A stretch of DNA of 9,983 bases from Chlamydiota bacterium (GTDB lineage Bacteria; Chlamydiota; Chlamydiia; Chlamydiales; Simkaniaceae). Numbering within the stretch: the stretch's first letter is position 1; every line of letters begins with the position of its first letter. The position numbers were made by a program, and so were the translations under genes. The notes beneath the pieces were generated by a model that was given only the letters and a program-made list of their open reading frames with translations, was not told where the DNA came from and made no database searches. Location of the stretch: the NCBI GenBank assembly GCA_021772295.1, contig JAJFMG010000201.1, positions 1-9,983 of the forward strand. The letters run 5' to 3'. Below are positions 6,983 to 9,983 of the stretch, piece by piece.

Positions 6983-8088
6983 CACGCCAAGATGAAAGTG
7001 AGTATTACGAAGATAAATTTTCTCCTACGAGAAAAGAGCATCGTTTAGAGAAAAAAATCGCCTCTTCTAAAGACCGCTCCAAATATAAAAAAACAGATAA
7101 AACAAAAAACTTGTCTACCCAAGATTTTTCTTCTCTTCCTAAAGGAAGAGTGATTGCCATTGCTAAAGAAGCTATTATCGTTGCTCATGATCATAAAAAC
7201 TATTCTTGCACCCTCCGAGGCCTTCTTAAAAAGGAGCGTAATAAACAAAAAAGCCTCATCACCATTGGGGACTTTGTTCGATTCGAACAATCAGGTATTG
7301 ACCAAGGTGTGATTGCACATGTTGAAGATCGCAAGTCGATTCTTTCTCGAAGAGAAAATCTTCATCGAAGAAAAGAGCAAATGATTGCCGTAAATATCGA
7401 TCAAGTTCTCATAGTAGTAACGCCCTTTATGCCAAGGCTCAAACCAGCACTTGTTGATCGGTATATCATCGCAGCTATTCGTGGTAATATGAAACCTGTA
7501 ATCATTTTTAATAAAGTAGATCTTATTGCAGAACCTCCATCAAGTTGGCACTCTGATGACATCGAACAAGAAAAAGCTCTAATTGACCTTTTTTTAGAGA
7601 CCTATTCAAAATTAGAAATTCCAGTACTTCTTTCATCAACTCTTAAAATGGAAGGAATTGAAGAAATTAAACAAATAATGGACGGCAAAACATCCGTTTT
7701 TTCTGGTCAATCTGGCGTTGGAAAAACTTCCCTCATTAACGAGTGCTGCAATCTAGATCTTGATACAAAAGAGGTGATCTCTAAAACAAGAAAGGGCGCT
7801 CACTCCACCTCTTCTTCTATTTTGCTCCCTGTTGAAAAAGACGGCTTCTGCATCGATACACCTGGCATTAAAAGTTTTGATCTATGGGACATCACCCCGG
7901 AAGATATTCAAATTTACTACGATGAGTTTACGCCCTTTGCTCAAGATTGTAAATTCCCAAACTGCATGCATCTCCACGAGCCAGATTGCAAAGTCAAAGA
8001 AGCCGTCGAAGAAAAGAAAATTTCATCTTTGCGATATAACTCTTACTGCTCTCTTGTCAAAGGTGATTTTGTAAATGAATGGGAATAA
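6979..8088 (+). CDS. rsgA: Ribosome small-subunit assembly GTPase RsgA (YjeQ), circularly permuted
   Basis: RsgA binds the late-stage 30S subunit and uses GTP hydrolysis to check maturation and leave. The circular permutation is plain: G4 NKVD (178-181) and G5 SS (219-220) come before G1 GQSGVGKTS (243-251), G2 with KTRKGAHST (269-277) and G3 DTPG (293-296). An OB-fold lies at about 54-123. The C-terminal zinc knuckle uses C324, C329, H331 and C337. Residues 1-50 form a charged, Lys/Arg-rich extension, presumably an RNA-binding tail, similar in kind to that of gammaproteobacterial RsgA. The 369-aa length is normal. The start codon overlaps the stop of the methyltransferase (ATGA), and eno follows after 76 bp, so it is probably co-transcribed with the methyltransferase. 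Confidence 0.96.
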   Translation: MTRQDESEYYEDKFSPTRKEHRLEKKIASSKDRSKYKKTDKTKNLSTQDFSSLPKGRVIAIAKEAIIVAHDHKNYSCTLRGLLKKERNKQKSLITIGDFVRFEQSGIDQGVIAHVEDRKSILSRRENLHRRKEQMIAVNIDQVLIVVTPFMPRLKPALVDRYIIAAIRGNMKPVIIFNKVDLIAEPPSSWHSDDIEQEKALIDLFLETYSKLEIPVLLSSTLKMEGIEEIKQIMDGKTSVFSGQSGVGKTSLINECCNLDLDTKEVISKTRKGAHSTSSSILLPVEKDGFCIDTPGIKSFDLWDITPEDIQIYYDEFTPFAQDCKFPNCMHLHEPDCKVKEAVEEKKISSLRYNSYCSLVKGDFVNEWE

Positions 8089-8164
8089 ACCTTAAAATTT
8101 CTTTTGATACATTTATTTAACTGTATGTTATGTGTAGCCTAAACAAGCATTTTAAAGGTAAAAC

Positions 8165-9421
8165 ATGACATCCATCGTAAATATTTTCGGGCTCGAAATT
8201 TTAGACTCCAGAGGCAACCCTACTATAAAGGTATTTGTCACACTCAAAGATGGTACAATCGGAACTGCCTGCGCTCCGTCAGGAGCATCGACCGGAGAAC
8301 ATGAAGCCGTTGAACTTCGAGACAAAGACCCTAAACGATACCTTGGCAAAGGTACACTTCAAGCTGTCGAAAATGTCAATACCACTATAAAAAAAGCCCT
8401 TGTCGGTAAAGATGTCCTTAACCAAAAAGAACTCGATCAAATCTTAATGGATGTTGATGGAACAAAAAACAAAAGCAATCTTGGGGCAAATGCCATCATC
8501 GCAACTTCACTTGCTGTTTGCAAAGCAGCATCTCTTTCGCAAAAAAAACCTCTTTATACCCTTCTTGGGAACTCACCTTATGAGCTTCCTGTTCCCATGA
8601 TGAATATCATTAATGGCGGCGCACACGCAGATAACTTTCTCGATTTTCAAGAGTTTATGATACGCCCTATTGGGCCAAAGACTTTCCGAGAAAAACTTCG
8701 ATGCGGCGCGGAAATATTTCATGCACTAAAAGCTCTTCTCCATGAAAAAAATCATGTCACAGCAGTTGGTGATGAAGGAGGCTTTGCGCCAATGTTTTCA
8801 TCGAATGAGGAAGCGCTAGACTATATCATGCTTGCCATTGAAAAAGCCGGCTACAAGCCCAAAGATGACGTTACAATAGCACTTGATGCGGCAGCGTCAG
8901 AGTTCTATGACAAAGTCTCTAAAAAATATGTTGAAAAAAAGAAAAAGCTTAAAAAAATGTCCTTTATCGAAAGGTCATATGAAGAATTAACTAATTACTT
9001 CTCTGATCTTTGTAAAAAATACCCTATTGATTCTATCGAAGACCCCTTAGATGAGAATGACTGGAAAGGGTGGGCGCATCTTACTGAAAAATTAAACCAT
9101 ATCCAAATTGTGGGTGATGATCTTTTTGTAACAAATAAGAATTTTTTACAAAAAGGGATTAATGAGAAAGTAGCCAATGCAATTTTAATCAAGTTTAATC
9201 AAATTGGAACACTTAGTGAAACTCTCGAAACAATTGCTCTTGCGAAGGACAATAATTACAAAACAATTATCTCACATAGATCTGGAGAAACAGAAGATAC
9301 CTTTATTGCAGATTTAGCTGTGGGAACCAATGCCCTTCAGATCAAAACGGGGTCTCTTTCTAGGTCTGATAGAGTAGCTAAATATAACCGTCTTCTTGAA
9401 ATCGAACCAAATATCGATTAA
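8165..9421 (+). CDS. eno: Enolase (phosphopyruvate hydratase)
   Basis: Enolase interconverts 2-phosphoglycerate and phosphoenolpyruvate in glycolysis/gluconeogenesis, in the cytoplasm. Visible landmarks: mobile loop SGASTG (39-44); E163 in FQEF and catalytic E204 in GDEGGFAP; Mg2+ ligands D241 ([10 protein letters not shown]), E292 (SIEDPL) and D318 (VGDDLFVTN); general base K343 in [17 protein letters not shown] (371-378); K394 in [17 protein letters not shown]. All catalytic residues are intact. At 418 aa it is slightly short, ending just after the LLEIE segment without the usual C-terminal tail, and it has a Lys-rich surface stretch [13 protein letters not shown] (253-265). The start is supported by AAGG 7 nt upstream of the ATG and by the conserved start of the family. 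It may be transcribed from a promoter in the 76-bp gap or by read-through from rsgA. Confidence 0.98.
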   Translation: MTSIVNIFGLEILDSRGNPTIKVFVTLKDGTIGTACAPSGASTGEHEAVELRDKDPKRYLGKGTLQAVENVNTTIKKALVGKDVLNQKELDQILMDVDGTKNKSNLGANAIIATSLAVCKAASLSQKKPLYTLLGNSPYELPVPMMNIINGGAHADNFLDFQEFMIRPIGPKTFREKLRCGAEIFHALKALLHEKNHVTAVGDEGGFAPMFSSNEEALDYIMLAIEKAGYKPKDDVTIALDAAASEFYDKVSKKYVEKKKKLKKMSFIERSYEELTNYFSDLCKKYPIDSIEDPLDENDWKGWAHLTEKLNHIQIVGDDLFVTNKNFLQKGINEKVANAILIKFNQIGTLSETLETIALAKDNNYKTIISHRSGETEDTFIADLAVGTNALQIKTGSLSRSDRVAKYNRLLEIEPNID

Positions 9422-9481
9422 AAGATTTAAATAAGTATTTGATTACATCCTCAAAGAAATCGCAAACACAGTCACCTCTGT

Positions 9482-9520
9482 CTTTAATATGCTGCACGTT
9501 TAACGTCTTAAAGTTTTTTT
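9482..9520 (+). terminator. Weak candidate terminator downstream of eno
   Basis: CTTTAA (9482-9487) and TTAAAG (9508-9513) can pair, enclosing a nested ACGT-TTA-ACGT hairpin, followed by seven T residues (9514-9520) and another T-rich run. The stem is AT-rich and interrupted, so it is weaker than a textbook terminator. It lies 60 nt after the eno stop and overlaps the last codons of the convergent recombinase. The rest of the 78-bp gap (9422-9499) shows no other feature. Confidence 0.35.
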
Positions 9521-9983
9521 ATTTTTTGTTCCCGAACTGTATAAAAGTAAATTTTTTAGTTGTTCACTTCGAGATCCATATAATCTTGCCGAAAACACGG
9601 TAATTATTTCTAGAACATCTTGAGCAAGCTCTTCTTCAAAACTTGGTTGCTCGCCTTTATTAATGATAACAATCTCAATTTCCTTTGCTTCGCACAATGA
9701 AAAAATTAGCTCTACACCGAAGCGAAGTAGCCGATCTTTATGAGTTAAAACGAGTCTCTCTATTTTTGACTCCATGATTAGATTGAGAAGTTTTTTCAAC
9801 CCTTTTTTATTGTAGTTCATTCCAGAACCCAAATCTGAAATTAGATCAAAAGACCAGCCTTTTGCGCTGCAAAACATTTCCAGAATATTCTCTTGTCTTA
9901 CTAAATCATCTTTCTGATCATGACTTGAGACTCTTGCATACGCAAGAGTTAGAAGGTCTTTATTATTTTTAAGAGGAGGAAGA
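9500..9983 (-). CDS. tnpA: IS607-type serine recombinase (TnpA), 5' end beyond right edge
   Basis: This is a small serine recombinase of the resolvase/invertase superfamily that moves IS607-family elements. The minus-strand frame is open to the window edge, so the Met at 9877 is internal: upstream codons give AYARVSSHDQKDDLVRQENI, containing the catalytic Ser in YARVS (codon about 9926-9928) and the conserved HDQ. Downstream follow DLGSGMNYNKKGLKKLL, the LTHKDRLLRFGVELIF signature and LAQDVLEIITVFSARLYGSRS, the hallmark C-terminal block of IS607 TnpA. The visible part is 160 aa, with the whole catalytic domain intact. The MerR-like DNA-binding domain expected at the N-terminus should lie to the right of the window. 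IS607 elements usually carry tnpB directly after tnpA; here only 78 bp separate the stop from the enolase stop, so tnpB is absent downstream. The element may be a remnant, or tnpB may be elsewhere. Confidence 0.9.
   Translation of the reverse strand, partial: LPPLKNNKDLLTLAYARVSSHDQKDDLVRQENILEMFCSAKGWSFDLISDLGSGMNYNKKGLKKLLNLIMESKIERLVLTHKDRLLRFGVELIFSLCEAKEIEIVIINKGEQPSFEEELAQDVLEIITVFSARLYGSRSEQLKNLLLYSSGTKNKKTLRR

Noticed and set aside
7832..8074. 80-codon open frame within rsgA
   Set aside because: It overlaps the G3 motif and zinc-knuckle region of RsgA in another frame, with no ribosome-binding site or family resemblance.
8104..8133. TTGATA with TATGTT or TTATGT as a promoter for eno
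   Set aside because: The better -10 match gives only a 14-bp spacer, and the one with acceptable spacing matches poorly. Eno may be read through from rsgA.
1..9983. A multi-gene defence, secretion or biosynthetic system
   Set aside because: The genes are individually recognisable core functions with no shared accessory architecture. The only mobile-element gene is a single recombinase at the edge, and no CRISPR, tRNA or direct-repeat boundary was seen.

Overview
The window is about 10 kb of low-GC bacterial chromosome, densely packed with core genes. The likely source is a member of the Chlamydiota, probably an environmental (amoeba- or arthropod-associated) lineage. This is an inference from three things: a membrane RsbU-type phosphatase a few genes from enolase, as I recall also being close in Chlamydia; an RsgA with a charged N-terminal extension; and overall codon style. 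No rRNA or unique marker settles it.

Layout, left to right. (1) The 3' part of rho (+). (2) A 64-bp gap holding a strong hairpin that buries the ribosome-binding site of the next gene. (3) A glycosyltransferase of the MGDG-synthase/MurG-like type (+). (4) A predicted exported protein of unknown function (-). Its 3' end overlaps the glycosyltransferase by 59 bp, and its terminator lies inside the glycosyltransferase reading frame. (5) A class II tRNA nucleotidyltransferase/poly(A) polymerase (+), whose stop codon abuts that of (6) a sensor PP2C phosphatase, RsbU-like (-). (7) Five bases from the RsbU start, and divergent from it, a SpoU/TrmH RNA 2'-O-methyltransferase (+), coupled through an ATGA overlap to (8) the ribosome-assembly GTPase rsgA (+). 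(9) Enolase (+). (10) A convergent IS607-type serine recombinase (-), running off the right edge, with no tnpB downstream of it.

Functional themes are transcription termination (Rho), tRNA/RNA 3'-end maturation, rRNA/tRNA methylation and 30S assembly (SpoU-RsgA pair), glycolysis (Eno) and stress/sigma-factor signalling (RsbU). The accessory parts are the glycosyltransferase, the secreted unknown and the recombinase. No gap between genes exceeds 150 bp. I see no RNA gene, CRISPR array or complete insertion sequence. Most of the window is ordinary core genome. The parts worth a second look are the compact regulatory junctions and the solitary recombinase, and I did not find convincing evidence of a new multi-gene system.
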